DNA of 64,000 bases from Phragmites australis (lineage: Eukaryota; Streptophyta; Magnoliopsida; Poales; Poaceae): NCBI RefSeq assembly GCF_958298935.1, contig NC_084921.1, positions 50,021,001-50,085,000 of the forward strand, written 5' to 3'. Positions 40,426 through 53,126 of this stretch are shown piece after piece. The notes beneath the pieces are model-generated. The model was not told the DNA's origin. It did not search any database and was given only the letters and a program-made list of their open reading frames with translations. Each line of letters starts with the position of its first letter. The first letter of the stretch is position 1. The translations under genes and the position numbers were made by a program.

Positions 40426-40722
40426 CTACAGCGAGCGAACGGCCGCCATAGGACCCGCCTGCAGTGAGTGCTCACCAGAACCCTCACAATCTAGTGGAGC
40501 GAAACAACCGGATGGCGCGTGCCCAAGGATCCCCACATACACCAACGCGTTCCTCCAAGCGACAACCCGGGCTCAAGGTCCTCTAGAACGAAGCCACCGA
40601 GCAGTCTTGGTCGGTGACCATTGCACCGCCGATGAGAGCGCAATCGTCGCAGGGGGGGATCATGTCGCGCCTCCACCCATCCCCTGTTCTTTCCTTTTTG
40701 CGTTCGTAGTGATTTGTGATAT

Positions 40723-43524
40723 ATTTTTGTTAAACGTTTTGGTTTTTATCTCCTGCTATGTACGCTGTCTTTCATATGTGATTTTTGCAAGATGGATGCC
40801 ACAAAAGAAAGTTCATAATTTTTTTGTATGTATGCTTGATTATGATCAATGAGCCATCTGCTATTCTAAAATTGTTTGTCAGGCCGGGTTGTATTACCGT
40901 GGAAAGTGGCCTTAATGTCTCGGAGAAATTGCTCCAATTCGGGTGTTGATAATGTTACTGTGCCCCTCGTCCTTCGAATTCCCTGTATATACCGGGTGCT
41001 CGAAGAGAGTTTGGGTCGCCCACTTGTTGAGATTTGTGTGAGACGGGAATGGATGGTTGTGATGCGCGGGTGCGGGCTTCTCGACATGTGCTGATATCTG
41101 GTTAGGCGAGAGATGGCCATATGGTGGGTGGGAGTTAGTTTGAATTGCAAACTTTAAACGTGTTTTCTCTTAGATCATGGGTTTGTTTTCAAATCTGATT
41201 GAACCATGGTGTTTTTTATAATTAATGAAACAACATATGATCCAATATAAATATTTTAGATTATTTATACATTCAATATTTCGAAAAAATGGTTTGACAT
41301 TTTATATGAAAAAATTGAAATAGTATATGAAAATTTTTGTATCAAGCCTTTGGAAATGTTGAAAGTCATAAAACTATAAACCTAGTATATGATGATTAAG
41401 CACCATGGTTCAGAGGTAAAGTAAGAAAAAGGAGAGAAAAACTAAGCTGACCTTTTCCGCGCATTGGGCTGACTTCTCCCGCTGTCTGGGCCTTCTTTGT
41501 TCGTTGGTGGGCTGACCTACGCGGAAGCTCTTTTCGGACGACCTGCGGTCCCCTCGTCGTTGCCGATTTCACAATAAAACGTATAGTGCACGCTAGGCCC
41601 GCCAGAACATGACTGTTACCTTTTCTATCTACCATTGCTTGTGGACTCAGTTTCAAACTATATAGCATTTTTGCAGCACAAGGCCAATATCATATGAATC
41701 CACCGTTGTTTGGTAGGCTAAACTAGCTACGTTGACAAGCTACACAAGATAATGCCTAAATAAACCTTACATGATTATGACATCCACATGATTGACCTCA
41801 GATCAATAGCAGTGGCTTTCCTGGCCCCACCCGGTGTGGTCAGATCGTTCTGCTTCCTGATAAGATTCTGATTGCTTTCAAAGTTCAAATAGCGGCGGAG
41901 GCAGCCCACTCGCGTACACAAGTCAACAAATCTGTGCCATGAACCGCACGAACCAGCGGGTGAAAGTATGCGTGAGGATTCGCAGGTGCATGCACTCCTG
42001 CTGCGCATCGCAGTGATCTTAGCGCGCGGCGGCGCAGCAGCACCACTTCGTTCGGGAAGCCAGATTTTACCCGTGACGCCAGCCGCGCGGCCAGGGGCCA
42101 TGTACCAGTCGCACGACTGCGCCACATTGTTTTCCTTTACAGCTCAGTTGACAGGCTGACGTGGAATCATCGTAGGGTCAACGTTTAGGTGTATGGCCCA
42201 CGGACCACAGGGCGCTTGCCGCCCTTCTCCGTTTTACCTAAAAGTCGATTATACAAATATTTATTTAAAATATAGATATATCGTTATTAATTGTGTGTAT
42301 TAAATGTAAGTACGTATGATTTTATACAGGCCTCAATAGGATAATAGTTTTATGTCCTATTTTACTCTAATTATTCTTAGAAAAAGATAATTATAATATG
42401 GTATGTTTAGATCCAATTCTAAGTATCTTGACGAGTTATCAGTGTTATAAATTCTGAAGACTTGATTAGATGAATCTAATTATGACATGGCTATGTAATA
42501 TTGTTTATGTTCTTATTATCCAACTATATTTGTTTCATATTATTTGTCTGGCTTGTCATATTTCTCTGCTCAATGACTTTCTCTCTTCTTTTTTCTCAGT
42601 TGAACTCTTCTGCATTACCGCTCCCCTCCTTATGTAGTCAGGTTGGAGAGACATGTCATACTTAAAATTTCTAGGTATAATCTTTATCGATTGTATTACT
42701 TTCAAATATATTGAGGAATCTTTTCTAATCCAATAATAATTGTCACGTAGAACATGATAAACTATCTGAAATATGAGCTAATACCTTATTTATCTCCGAG
42801 TGATAATGAAACGCACCATATCAGATTAAAAAACAGTGTACAGTAATGATCTATCTTCAAGGTACTTCTTATTTCTAGAAAACACTTGATTTTTTAGTCT
42901 TCATTCACAGCTTAGTAGTATAGGCTCATAGCCATCTGGTCTAAGGTATAAAACGTAGGGAGAAAAGCCTATCATCTCTCCCGCTGCCTAATCCGATAAG
43001 CCGCCGTCAGTGTTTCATCAAGCTCTTGATTTGCCTTAAGAGAAATTCCTATCCTGACCGTCATCCTGTGAAGTGTTTAATCCTCTGTTCAATTTCAATT
43101 TGTGTTAGCTTCCAAAAGAATGCGGGAACTGCCTATTTAACTTGCGCATGACTTTCTCTCTCAATATCATAGTTGTTGCCAGAAAAAAGAAGATACTTTC
43201 GGTTGTTAGTGACTTGATACACACAGCAAGGATTAATCAGTGACCTTTTTTGAGCTCAGATGCGCTAGATTTTGGGCTTGGACTTCGGCACAAAGGAAAA
43301 GTGATACGGCTTTCCATGGGCTGTCAATCGTAACATTGACGTTTTAGGGGTAAGTTTGTCTAAACCATCATCATTAGCAGTCCTACATCATCAGAAGGGA
43401 CATCCGTGCACAATAAGGAAAGTAAAGCTTAAGGCGTGACCTTTTTTGCATTCTCGAGTCCTAGGATCGATGACAGAGATGTGAACAGACTGGAGAAGAA
43501 GTGAACTGATATCCATTAGATGTA
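40723..43524. other. Gene-less region after the LINE
   Basis: This is the continuation of the DNA downstream of the ferredoxin gene into which the LINE inserted. A GC-rich patch at 41885-42150 has open frames on both strands without recognisable domains. The remainder is AT-rich. I find no supported gene. Confidence 0.4.
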
Positions 43525-44910
43525 GTTTATCATATGAGAGCGATTATGTTTGGATCCATATAATGGATGATGTGATGTACGCCTGTAACGAAGCAAGTCG
43601 CAACACGCAGCTGCAAAAAAATATGTTATCTTTGGGCTATGGTTTGATAGCTGTGTAGTTGTATATGTTTTATATAGTAATGAGTCTAGATGACCATAAC
43701 TATTGTATTTTGTCTACTTCACACTCCTATGTAATAAAATAGGTATTTAACACCGTCACATTTTCAGTACCATCTAATTAAACCCCTAAGCCTATTTTCC
43801 GGAGCGATTTCGCCTAGCAGACGTGCCATACAGGCCCGGACCTGTCAGTGCCTGCACATCCTTGTGGATGTACTTTTCATCATCAACACCTCCACTATAG
43901 GAAGTAAATTTTATAGAACTATGTCCTAGCAAAGATCCTCTCCCCTTTAATGACACGTGTTCACCCTCTCTTTTCTCTTCAGCCCAGCCATTATATTATA
44001 GGATAGATGATATTAATAGGGTCTCACAAAGGTCTTTCTAAATAATTTCCTATAAAATTAATAAGATCTCACGAAGGTCTTTCAAAACAGTTTTCTATAA
44101 AATTAATAAGATCTCACGAAGTTCTTTCTAAACAGTTTCCTATAAAATTTGCATCCTCCACCGTGCACCGCTTCGTCCATCCCCTAGCATGCCTCTGCGT
44201 CGTGCTCCATCACGGATGACCACCACCTCCACCCATTCTCCAACTTGCAGCGTCGTAGCTCTGGGGATGTCGCGCACCTAGCCAGGCAAGGCCTCATCTT
44301 CTCAGATTCAGGAGCTGGGGCCACCTCCCGGAAAGCTTCCATGGCTAGAGGCAGTGGAGTTGGCATGGCAAAGGAGGCAGCTTCCATGGCACTGGAAGGT
44401 GGAGAAATCGACATGGCGAAGGAAGGGAAGCTGCTTCTAACTACGAGAGGCTGGAGGAGGCAGAGAGATAATGTTTGGACAGCGCAAGGAGGAGGAGCAC
44501 ACTGGCGTTGCTGAGGATCAAGATGAACTGGGCGTTGAGGAGGAGGGACCCCGCGAGCCGAAGTATGACGGCGGTTCTGGACGGCACGCGGGAAGATGAC
44601 CAGGAGAGGAAGTCCATGAATCGAGTTCCTCTCTATCTCCAACAATCCGAATGAAATCAAATCGCAACCGAACCCTTATTCATCTCAAGCTAAATCGATC
44701 CCAATCCCAACTGAATTCGATCTCTATCTCTTTATTGCAGCCGCCTATATAAAGGAATCGATTTGTTTTGGATCAGGGGGGGGGGGGCAGGTTGAAGAAA
44801 TGGGTAGGATGCAGCTACGTGTTGCGACTTGCTACGTAACAGGCTTACAGCATATCACATCACATCATGCATTATATGAATCCAAACATAATCGCTCTCA
44901 TATGATAAAC
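43525..44910. mobile_element. Element A: ~95-bp inverted repeats, DNA-transposon-like
   Basis: Sequence at 43525-43614 (starting GTTTATCATATGAGAGCG, ending ACACGCAGCTGC) returns in reverse complement at 44811-44910 with few differences. The arms bound 1.4 kb without a transposase. No target duplication is clear. The left arm lies outside element B and the right arm inside it. Confidence 0.65.
44012..44147. repeat. Three tandem copies of a 45-bp unit
   Basis: The unit begins ATTAATAAGATCTCACGAAG and continues to TTTCCTATAAA. Starts at 44012, 44057 and 44102 give an exact 45-bp period. Confidence 0.85.
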
Positions 44911-45310
44911 ATAATCCCTACTGTTGGGCTCAGGCAGATCCCCTGTTGTTGCTACCCATGGCAGACGGAGGGGGGGGGGCGAAGCCCTGCTGCCACCCCA
45001 AGCCAACGGATTAATACCCCGGCCGAAGCTCCCTGTCGCCGTCGGTAGAGCATGGATACCTTTGGTGAGCCGAGGGCTTCACCGCCATGTCGCACTCCGA
45101 TGTGCTGGCACGGCGGTGGCCTGGGGCCATGCACAATCGCCGGTGTGAATTTCCTGTGTGTTGTTGTTTGTTCGCCCTGGTCGGTGTGCCGTCAAGGCTC
45201 ATGACTCCGGCCTCTGTGCCGTCGAGGCGTGCTCCAGCCGGTCTCGCACCTTGCGATTGAGATTTGACTTTGTTTATCCCCCTATTTTTGTTCTTCCAGG
45301 TTAAGGAGCC

Positions 45311-45480
45311 CCGCCGTGGCTGCATTGTCTTTGACTGCACCGACATTGAGATGTTTTTACAAGTGTGTCCAGCTGCATGGTCTTTGATTGCGCCGATGTT
45401 GAGATCATTTTTGCAGGTGTGTCCGTAATGGGTGTATGGTCTTTGACTGCTTCGACGTTGAGATCATTTTTGCACCGGCA
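45311..45480. repeat. Short tandem repeats, about 54-60 bp
   Basis: A block like TGGTCTTTGATTGCGCCGAT followed by GTTGAGATCATTTTTGCA recurs at about 45317, 45375 and 45437 with small changes, inside element B. Confidence 0.7.
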
Positions 45481-46041
45481 TTGAACTTGAGGTGTGTACG
45501 CCGTGGGTGTATGGCCGTTGGCCGCACCGGCATTGAACAATACCTTTGTGTTACTCCGTCCGGTTTTGTGCCACTGTCGTCGAGCCACCGTTGGTTCTTT
45601 TGATCTTTGACGAGCTCTAGACAGCGCTTGCGCCATAACCTTGTAAGATATCATGTGTCGTGCGTGCGTATGTCTAACGTCGTTGAGTCTTTGATGCTTT
45701 GGTCAGGAGCCATGGAGGCATGCTGTGACCGCCGTTGGCCAGGTGGACTGTGCTGGCGGTAGTTGGAGCCGCCGCTTGGGTGAGTTGTGCCATCGATAAG
45801 TGTGTCCACCCTTTTGTTGTTATTCTGCTGCTTTTGTTCGGTATGTTGTTGTGAATATTGGTCATGGGTCCAGGCACTGATAGGTGGGTCCGGGCCAGTG
45901 TGGCACGCCAGCTAGCGAAACTGCCTTGAAAAACTGGCTTAGGGGTTAATTAGACAGTATTGAAAAGGTGAAGATGCTAAATACCTGATTTATTATGTGG
46001 GGGGTGTGAAGTAGACTCGGAGGAGAGGTCATCTAAGACTT

Positions 46042-47738
46042 ATGGCCACTGAAAGCATGCAGACGGAATCTGGCTATGCGAACATGAAAGCATGCTGATG
46101 TAGTTTTATACTGTAGCCTTGGCTTCATCCTCCACTGAGTACCAATACTTGCAGGCTCTCGAGTTATTTGGTGACTAGCATCTGCATATATGTTTCACAC
46201 ATGTAAAATTAATTTAGGATATAGCGATGTATAGAAGGTAAATATTGGACGTCTAGGTGTGAAAGATAAATAATAAGATATTACATGTATTTTAAAAATA
46301 TATGAAAGCTAATTATTAGACGTCTAGATATGTAAAATAAATAATATGAGATGAAATATATTTTTAGAAAGAGGAACGGGAAGAATCTTTGTACGGTGAT
46401 TGTTTGACCAACTTGAGTGGATGTTAGAGATTGTTCGGTTCTATCATAACTGATGTAGGAGTATTTTATGAGTATAGAAGTATAGATTTGGATGGACGGT
46501 GAAGATTATTTAAACAAATTATGTATTTTATATGAGTATAGATACTGAAGAAGTATGCACGAATGATGATATCAGAAGAGAGGGAAAACACTATTCCGCG
46601 TGGTTCATTCTACCCGCCCACCCAGACCTGCTAGATTCGGTTGGTCTGCTGGTGGCATCGTTTGGTAACTACGCCGTAGTTTGGACTTTGGAGAATATTC
46701 AGAACTACCCTGCAATGATATCATCCCTACGCGACAACAGCTACTGTGCTACTCAAAATTGTTCTCCCACGCCTACGAGTATCTTGCAATCAATATATCA
46801 TCCGCGGCATGGCACTGGCACGTCAAACAAAACGGCCGTTCACATCGCCCGGAGATGGTTTTACCTTCGTCCAGTGTAAAACGAGAGAGTTAGGTTGTGT
46901 AAGGAATCCTATCCCCGTGTGCCGCCAAGGGAACGAGGAGTTCAGCAGCTCAACTCAATTGACAAGGGTGAACGTTGACTGTTGCACGAGAAAACCTCCA
47001 GATCAGAAGAACGGCACGCCGCTGTACACGAAAATATCTTCAAGAGAAAGAAGAATAAACGGAGACTAAACAGGGTTTTGTCAAACTGTCAGCGTCTAAT
47101 CTCGCTCAAAGGGGTAGGCGGTTAGTGGAGAACCAATCCTAGCTTAGGTGGATTAGTGGGGTACTTTACCTCTGTCCCCTATGGATCAAAATTTAGATTT
47201 ACTCTATCTACGTCTTAGACAGATTTTTATTGCAACATATATACTAATTTTGTCAATATTTAATTTTTTTTTCTCTGTCACATTCTGTGCGCATGTGACG
47301 ATGGTGTAAATGAGTAATGAATTATACTAATGTTTTTCAAAAATATCTCCAAAATATCTCGTTCGGAGTGGCACATGAAATATTTTGTCGAGAGGGATGA
47401 CCAGTCTGGACGCGGCTCATGCATGCAGCAACTGTGGCTAGTGGGAGCCGCCGCCGCAAATCCCAATTCTCACATCGAAAACCCGACCATTCTCCGCGAT
47501 GAAACAGGGATAGAGGTCGTAGGCGCCGGAAGCGTAAAGGGACTGGCGTGACCGAGGCGACGCGCACGTGCCGGTGGCGGTGGCTCGCCCGCCGGAGCAG
47601 CCGACCTGAGAGGGGAGAGATATTATTTTCGCTTTCCCGACCTGAGAGGGGAGAGATATTATTTTCCCTTTCCCATTTCCATGCGCGTATGAAAACACAT
47701 TTACCGATGGAGATGCGGCGAGACGGCATCACCGGGAG
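46042..47738. other. Upstream region of the GH17 glucanase gene
   Basis: No gene is supported. The first 500 bp are AT-rich. Open frames at 46532-47069 have no recognisable domain. A 36-bp tandem duplication lies just upstream of the TATA box. Confidence 0.4.
47602..47673. repeat. Two tandem 36-bp units in the glucanase promoter
   Basis: The unit CGACCTGAGAGGGGAGAGAT plus TATTATTTTCGCTTTCC occurs at 47602-47637 and again at 47638-47673 with a single G/C difference. It ends about 65 bp upstream of the TATA box of the GH17 gene. Confidence 0.9.
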
Positions 47739-47746
47739 TATAAAAA
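47739..47746 (+). promoter_or_regulatory. TATA box of the GH17 gene
   Basis: TATAAAAA lies about 140 bp before the ATG at 47881, consistent with a 5' UTR near 110 bases. Confidence 0.75.
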
Positions 47747-47880
47747 CCGAGGGGGCGGCCAGGCCACCAGTCCCGAGGAGAGGAGTTTCCCCTGTACTGT
47801 GCTTAATGCGAACGTAACTGGCTACCCACCCCGTATCGGCGAATAACAGAGGAAGGAGAAGGAGGGAAGGCGAAGCGGAA

Positions 47881-49830
47881 ATGGGGCTCCGCGTCCGCAC
47901 CTCCTCGCTGCTGCCTCTGGCGCTCGCGCTCGCGCTCGTCTCAGGTAATTCGGTGGCGGCTTGCTCGCTCCTTGCTTGTCTTCATGTGAATTCTCTCCTC
48001 CTGCTTGTGCTCTGTTTTTGCCGCCATTGCCGTTGGTTAGTCTCATGTACGTCTGTCCTCGTGAATTCTTCTAGTTCTTTCGAGTTCTGGGCGCGATTCT
48101 TTGTTTCAATTTCCATAAGAAATTAAGAATATAGGATACTTTTCCGTTTTGTTTGAAGAAGTTTGAGGAATATTTCGAGTTTTCAGTAGGAACAACACCG
48201 AAAGAAGCTATGAACCAGAGTATGGAGCTCTGAGATCCAGCAAACTTGATTAGAATTGTCTTTGCAAATAACTACGAGGTCATTTTCTCGCGATTAATTG
48301 AATCCAGCTGCTGTGTCAGCTCTGATGCGCACCCATGCTTCCGATATGGAAGTATATTAACTGTGCAGCGTCATTATATGATTTTCTTGCTGAAACCACA
48401 CACTTTCCAATTGACCCATGTTCTACGATAATCCCATCTGCTTACATACATTATTGATTAGGTAGTCCTTTTTCGAACGATTTTTTCTGCGGCTTAATCA
48501 CGAAAGCGACTTGGTACCTAAAGTATTCCATGCTTCTGTCTGAAAAGGGAATTTTCAATCCCGTTTCAGAAATCTTATCGTTGAGAAAAATCGGATCGTC
48601 TGGCAAAAAAGGAACATTATCTTGGTAGCAATTAGTGCGTGATTTCTGACTGCTAAGCTCGCCGTGTGTTTCGCAGTGGACCTGGTGTCGGCGCAGAATA
48701 AGTTCGGCATCAACTACGGGCAGATCGCCGACAACCTGCCGGACCCGAGGCAAGTGGCAGGGCTCCTCCAGTCGCTGAACGTGAACAAGGTGAAGCTCTA
48801 CGACGCGGACCCCAAGGTGCTGACGTCCTTCGCCAACACCGGCGTTGAGTTCATCATAGCCGTCGGCAACGAGAACCTGCAGTCCATGGCCGCCAACCCC
48901 AGCGCCGCCCGCCAGTGGGTGGCGCAGCACGTGCAGCCCTTCATCCCGGCCACGCGCATCACCTGCATCACCGTCGGCAACGAGGTGTTCACCAGCAACG
49001 ACACCGGCATGATGGCCAGCCTCCTACCCGCCATGCAGGCCGTCCACGGCGCGCTCGGCGACCTGGGCCTCGGCAACCAGGTCATCGTGTCATCGGCGCA
49101 CTCGGTGAACTTCCTCGCCACCAGCTACCCGCCGTCGTCGGGCGCGTTCCGGGAGGACCTCGCGGAGTACATCCAGCCGCTGCTCGACTTCCACGGGCAG
49201 ACGGGGTCGCCGTTGCTGATCAACGCGTATCCTTTCTTCGCGTACAAGGCGAGCCCCGGGAGCGTGTCCCTGCCGTACGTGCTGTTCGAGCCCAACCCAG
49301 GCGTGCGCGACCCCAACACCAACCTCACCTACGACAACATGCTCTACGCCCAGATTGACGCCGTGTACGCGGCCATGAAGGCCATGGGCCACACGGACGT
49401 CGGCGTGAGGATCTCGGAGACCGGGTGGCCGTCCAAGGGGGACGAGGATGAGACCGGCGCTACCGTACAGAACGCGGCGGCGTACAACGGGAACCTGATG
49501 CAGAGGATCGCCATGAACCAGGGTACACCGCTCAAGCCCGACGTGCCCGTCGACGTGTACGTTTTCGCGCTGTTCAATGAGGACATGAAGCCCGGGCCGA
49601 CGTCGGAGCGGAACTACGGGCTTTTCTACCCCAACGGCTCGCCGGTGTACTCGATCATTGCCGGCTCCGGCGGTGGGTCGGGTCCAAGTGGCTCGCTCAA
49701 CCCGTACTATACGTCCATGTTCTCCTCCTCCTCCTCCAAATTGGGGGTAAGAACAACTTGTTTGACTGAACGAGTACTGCTGCTGCTGCTGTTGCAAGTA
49801 ATTGTATTGCTCCTACAGTCATACTGTTAA
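47881..49830 (+). CDS. Glucan endo-1,3-beta-glucosidase (GH17), two exons
   Basis: Coding exons are 47881-47944 and 48677-49830 with a 732-bp intron (gtaatt...tttcgcag), giving 405 residues. Exon 1 supplies the signal peptide (SSLLPLALALALVS); the mature protein starts near QNKFGINYGQIADNLP. The GH17 acid Glu124 (TVGNEV) and nucleophile Glu269 (ISETGWPS) are present. The enzyme cleaves beta-1,3-glucans such as callose or fungal wall glucan. There is no X8/CBM43 domain. A Gly/Ser linker (351-376) precedes a Leu-rich tail (388-402), suggesting a GPI anchor and plasma-membrane/wall location. A GTAAG donor-like site at about 49747 could instead end the exon there. The start is the only ATG giving a signal peptide after the TATA box. 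Confidence 0.93.
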
Positions 49831-50350
49831 TCAGCACGAGTATTCTCTTGCTGTTTAGTGATACATTGTAATCCTGTATACGAAAACGCGCATATCAATT
49901 CATGAGGTAGACCTAGATTCCGAAATTTTGCATGACAGTGAGATTTTCCAAAAAGCTCGTCTCTTTTCTCTTATTCCCCTAGCAATGATCTGAAAAGGTG
50001 AACTTTTCCTCCCTATGCACAAACCTATCGAGATATGGAAACATCTAAAGGTAAGGTCGATAGATGGCCGGGCATCATGGAAAGCGCGGGCATTTCAGAG
50101 TGTTTGACCGAAAGAACGAAGCATAACATTTACCGTGGCTTGAATGGTTTTCAAAGCTTAACTGTGCAGTTCTTTCGGCGGCAGGCTGAAAGGGGCATGC
50201 GAAAACCCAGCGACGGCTCGTTTCTGAACTTTGTTTCCTGGTCGCTTTCAGATAACGTTTCCGACGGGGGTGGTTGTCCTACTCGCCGCATTATTGGTCC
50301 GAGCTTCGTCCACACGTACCGCCCAGATAGAAAAGCTTACAAATCATTGG
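49831..50350 (+). other. 3' flank of the GH17 gene with an open frame reaching the LTR
   Basis: It probably holds the 3' UTR of the glucanase. An ATG at 50035 opens a frame that runs to the LTR insertion at 50356 and, if the LTR and one target duplication are skipped, continues in the same frame from 54938 to a TAG near 55055. I recognise no domain in it. Confidence 0.35.
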
Positions 50351-53013
50351 GGGCTTGTCACATCTTAAAATTCTGATTTTAGGTTATGAGTATTTTAAAA
50401 TAATAAAATAATTTTTTTTAAAAATGTGAAAGCTCTTTTAAAAATTTTAGAATTTAAAAAGAATTTATTTTGTGTGATAAAAAATATATTTATAAAATAT
50501 TAGAATATGTTATAGAATTTTAAGGTTGGATAAATTCTTGTTCCATTTTTTTCATATCATCTAAAAATCATCCGTGGATAATCTTATCTCACGTACTTCA
50601 GATCTAACCCGACGTGCACTGTCTTTCCTCAAAGTTTTTCTCTCTAGCCTGTGACTGCAGAACCGCAACATGTCATCAACCTTGCATCACGTTGGATTGC
50701 TAGCAGGACGGCCCATATGTGTGCTAAAGCCAACCCAAACCAGCTCACTTGCACGTGCATGTACCTGATCGTTTCCATCCACCTCCAAACGACGTCGTCC
50801 ATTCGCCTGGCCACCGCGACCGCTCAACTACCCATCTCCATGGCACTTGCCCTCCCCTCTTCCCCCATCATTTCTTCGTTCAATCCCCCACGTCAATCCA
50901 ATCTTTATTCCCCTCAATTCAATATCAAAAAATTGCTGCTCTAAATGTCTCTAATGGCCATAATGACAATTCAAGCCAGCTGCCAGTTACTCCTCGTCGT
51001 TAGCCTCGTCTTTTCACTCAGATTCGGAGTTCAAGATGGTTTAAAATGCAAATCTTGACAAAATCCAAAGTGGTAGGTCTCATCGAGAGCTTTGATTTGC
51101 AACTATTGAAGTCCCCATTTGGATAATGGAGCTAGAAGTTATGATCCCCAAAATCAGTGCTATACAGATTAGACTGAATTCAAATAGTTTCTCTTGTGAC
51201 GCATGTTTGGAAATCAAGATGGTGTTTTCAGAAGTTCCAATGAATACCAAAGTTGTAGATATTTTCGAGTACTACAAGATAGAGTCCAAAAACTTCCAAT
51301 TTGGTATCCGAAAGGTTGATTTATCATTCTATTAACATAGACCTGTGAATTAGCGTCGCTCAATCGAATCACAACTTGGGCCTAGGCCATGGCCGGCTTG
51401 CATCCCACCTTAGCTCACCAGCACGATGTTACTAGACCCATAAAAAGGGACCAGCACACCCTCCCTTGCCCTTTTTCCCACGTCCACCAACCCAAAGCCG
51501 CCGCCCCGACCTACCGGGTGTCGTTCGCCATCGCGGACAGTCATATTATCGTAAGTTGGCATCCGTGTTCCCAGTGATCTGTCTGCCAAATACCTTGATC
51601 TTTTGCCAAGATGTGACCCAGGTTGTCCCCCATGATGTCCCAGGATATTTTGTCCATAGGAGGACAGACGACGTCGGGATCTACGTCGCCATCTGTGCTG
51701 CTCTGTGTCTGGCCGCGTCCAAGGTGCGAAACGAAGAATTTATCGGCGTTCCTGATGATCCAGTTAAGATCCAGTCAAGAGACCCACGTCACCATGTAGA
51801 ACTTCGATGGAACCTCAGGATCCCTAAAGGGCTTGACCAGATATTCATCTGTGCGATGGGAACGTGAGCCCGAATTCCAGAGTCTCCGTGAATCCTTCTT
51901 CACCAATCGTCGCAGCAAGGTGAGGACCCCGGACCAGCCCCTTCTCCTCCTCCTTTCCCCTGTTTGGATACCATTAGTGATCCCTAACCGAACCTCCAAC
52001 CCTGGCCAAAGCCCGATCTATGATGCAACGGTCATCACCATCGCGGACATGTGCACCGTCGCGGATGGCATTGACATTCCCCAGTCGATCAGAGGTTGGA
52101 TCGCCATGCCCTTTGATAGCACGTGCCCCTGTATGTCCCACATAACCTCACCAAACCGATTGTCCATTAGAGCCTTGAAGCCACCGGGATTATGATCGTC
52201 GTGCTACTGCCCCAGTCTGGAGTTCTACGCATGCAGTGCAGGCTCAAATCGCGTTCCCAGGTGAATCGGACTCCAATCCCTAAGTCCTTTGGCCGAGACA
52301 TGCCTCTGATAGTCCTTAACATCCTCCCAATTTGGGTTGTCCAAATCTGCACCGGAGCAATCGTACTAGACGTCGGTGTTGCCACTGCCTTGTCTGGATA
52401 AGTTATGCGTGTGCACTGAAGGTTTAGTCCGCGTTCCCCATCAATCTAGCAGTGGTTTTGATGTACCGACTGTGTCACGGTGTGTTACATCACATCTTCT
52501 TCAGATACACATGAGGGTCCCCTCAGATCTGCAGCGTTGCCACCAGGAACGTGATCCCAACCTCCAACATTGTTGCACAATCTCGCCAAAGTCCCGATCG
52601 ATCTCCCTCTATGGGGATGATCTGTCAGAACCGCCATCACGGCATCGTTTTCTAAGGAAAACACTTTTTTCATATGGTTCCCCAAAACACAACCAATCTC
52701 CGGTAACGCGCACATATTCTTCGATGTCTCTATGCGTGGCCACGTAACCTGGGAGCGTTTGTCATTGTTTTGCCGCTATCTCAGAACCTCTCTGCCAAAA
52801 CCAACCATAATTCATCCAACCGTGCACCTCCCCACCTTTAGCTCACTGGTGTGCGTGTCCTTTTGTACCCTGGGTCAAGTTGAGCCCTCCATGAGTTCAT
52901 GGTTGCGTAGTGACTCTGTCTGCACCATCTTCATCAACTCCGGACCTTTCTCCCACCGGCGATGGCAAGAGGCCACCGCCGGCCGACTCCTCCATGCCAA
53001 ACTCCCCTGCTCT

Positions 53014-53126
<113 letters not shown>

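Larger units (their letters stand above)
31905..40709 (-). mobile_element. L1-like LINE, near full length, with 13-bp target duplication
   Basis: TGATTTGTGATAT occurs at 31892-31904 and 40710-40722 and brackets the element. On the - strand the order is a GC-rich 5' leader (40709-40430), ORF1 with a zinc knuckle, an endonuclease, a reverse transcriptase with YADD, and a zinc-binding reverse-transcriptase tail, as in plant L1-type LINEs. The span is 8805 bp, or about 7136 bp without the solo LTR at 33687-35350. Stops and frameshifts in all domains make it inactive. No poly(A) run is visible at its 3' end. Confidence 0.9.
43682..46041. mobile_element. Element B: ~170-bp inverted repeats, MULE-like, non-autonomous
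   Basis: The stretch 43682-43854 (with GTCTACTTCACAC, then AATTAAACCCCTAAGCC, then GGCCCGGACC) returns in reverse complement at 45871-46041. Long terminal inverted repeats of this size suggest a Mutator-like element; that is inference, since no 9-bp duplication was found. The inside is GC-rich at 44180-44600 and 44950-45300, has no transposase, and may hold captured sequence. Confidence 0.65.

Noticed and set aside
40866..41150. Possible coding segment on either strand after the LINE
   Set aside because: No recognisable domain, and the open frames on both strands are short. A translated search would be needed to reopen it.
44245..44514. 89-codon frame with repeated MAKE/MALE peptides
   Set aside because: It lies inside the inverted-repeat element and its internal repetition follows local DNA repeats.
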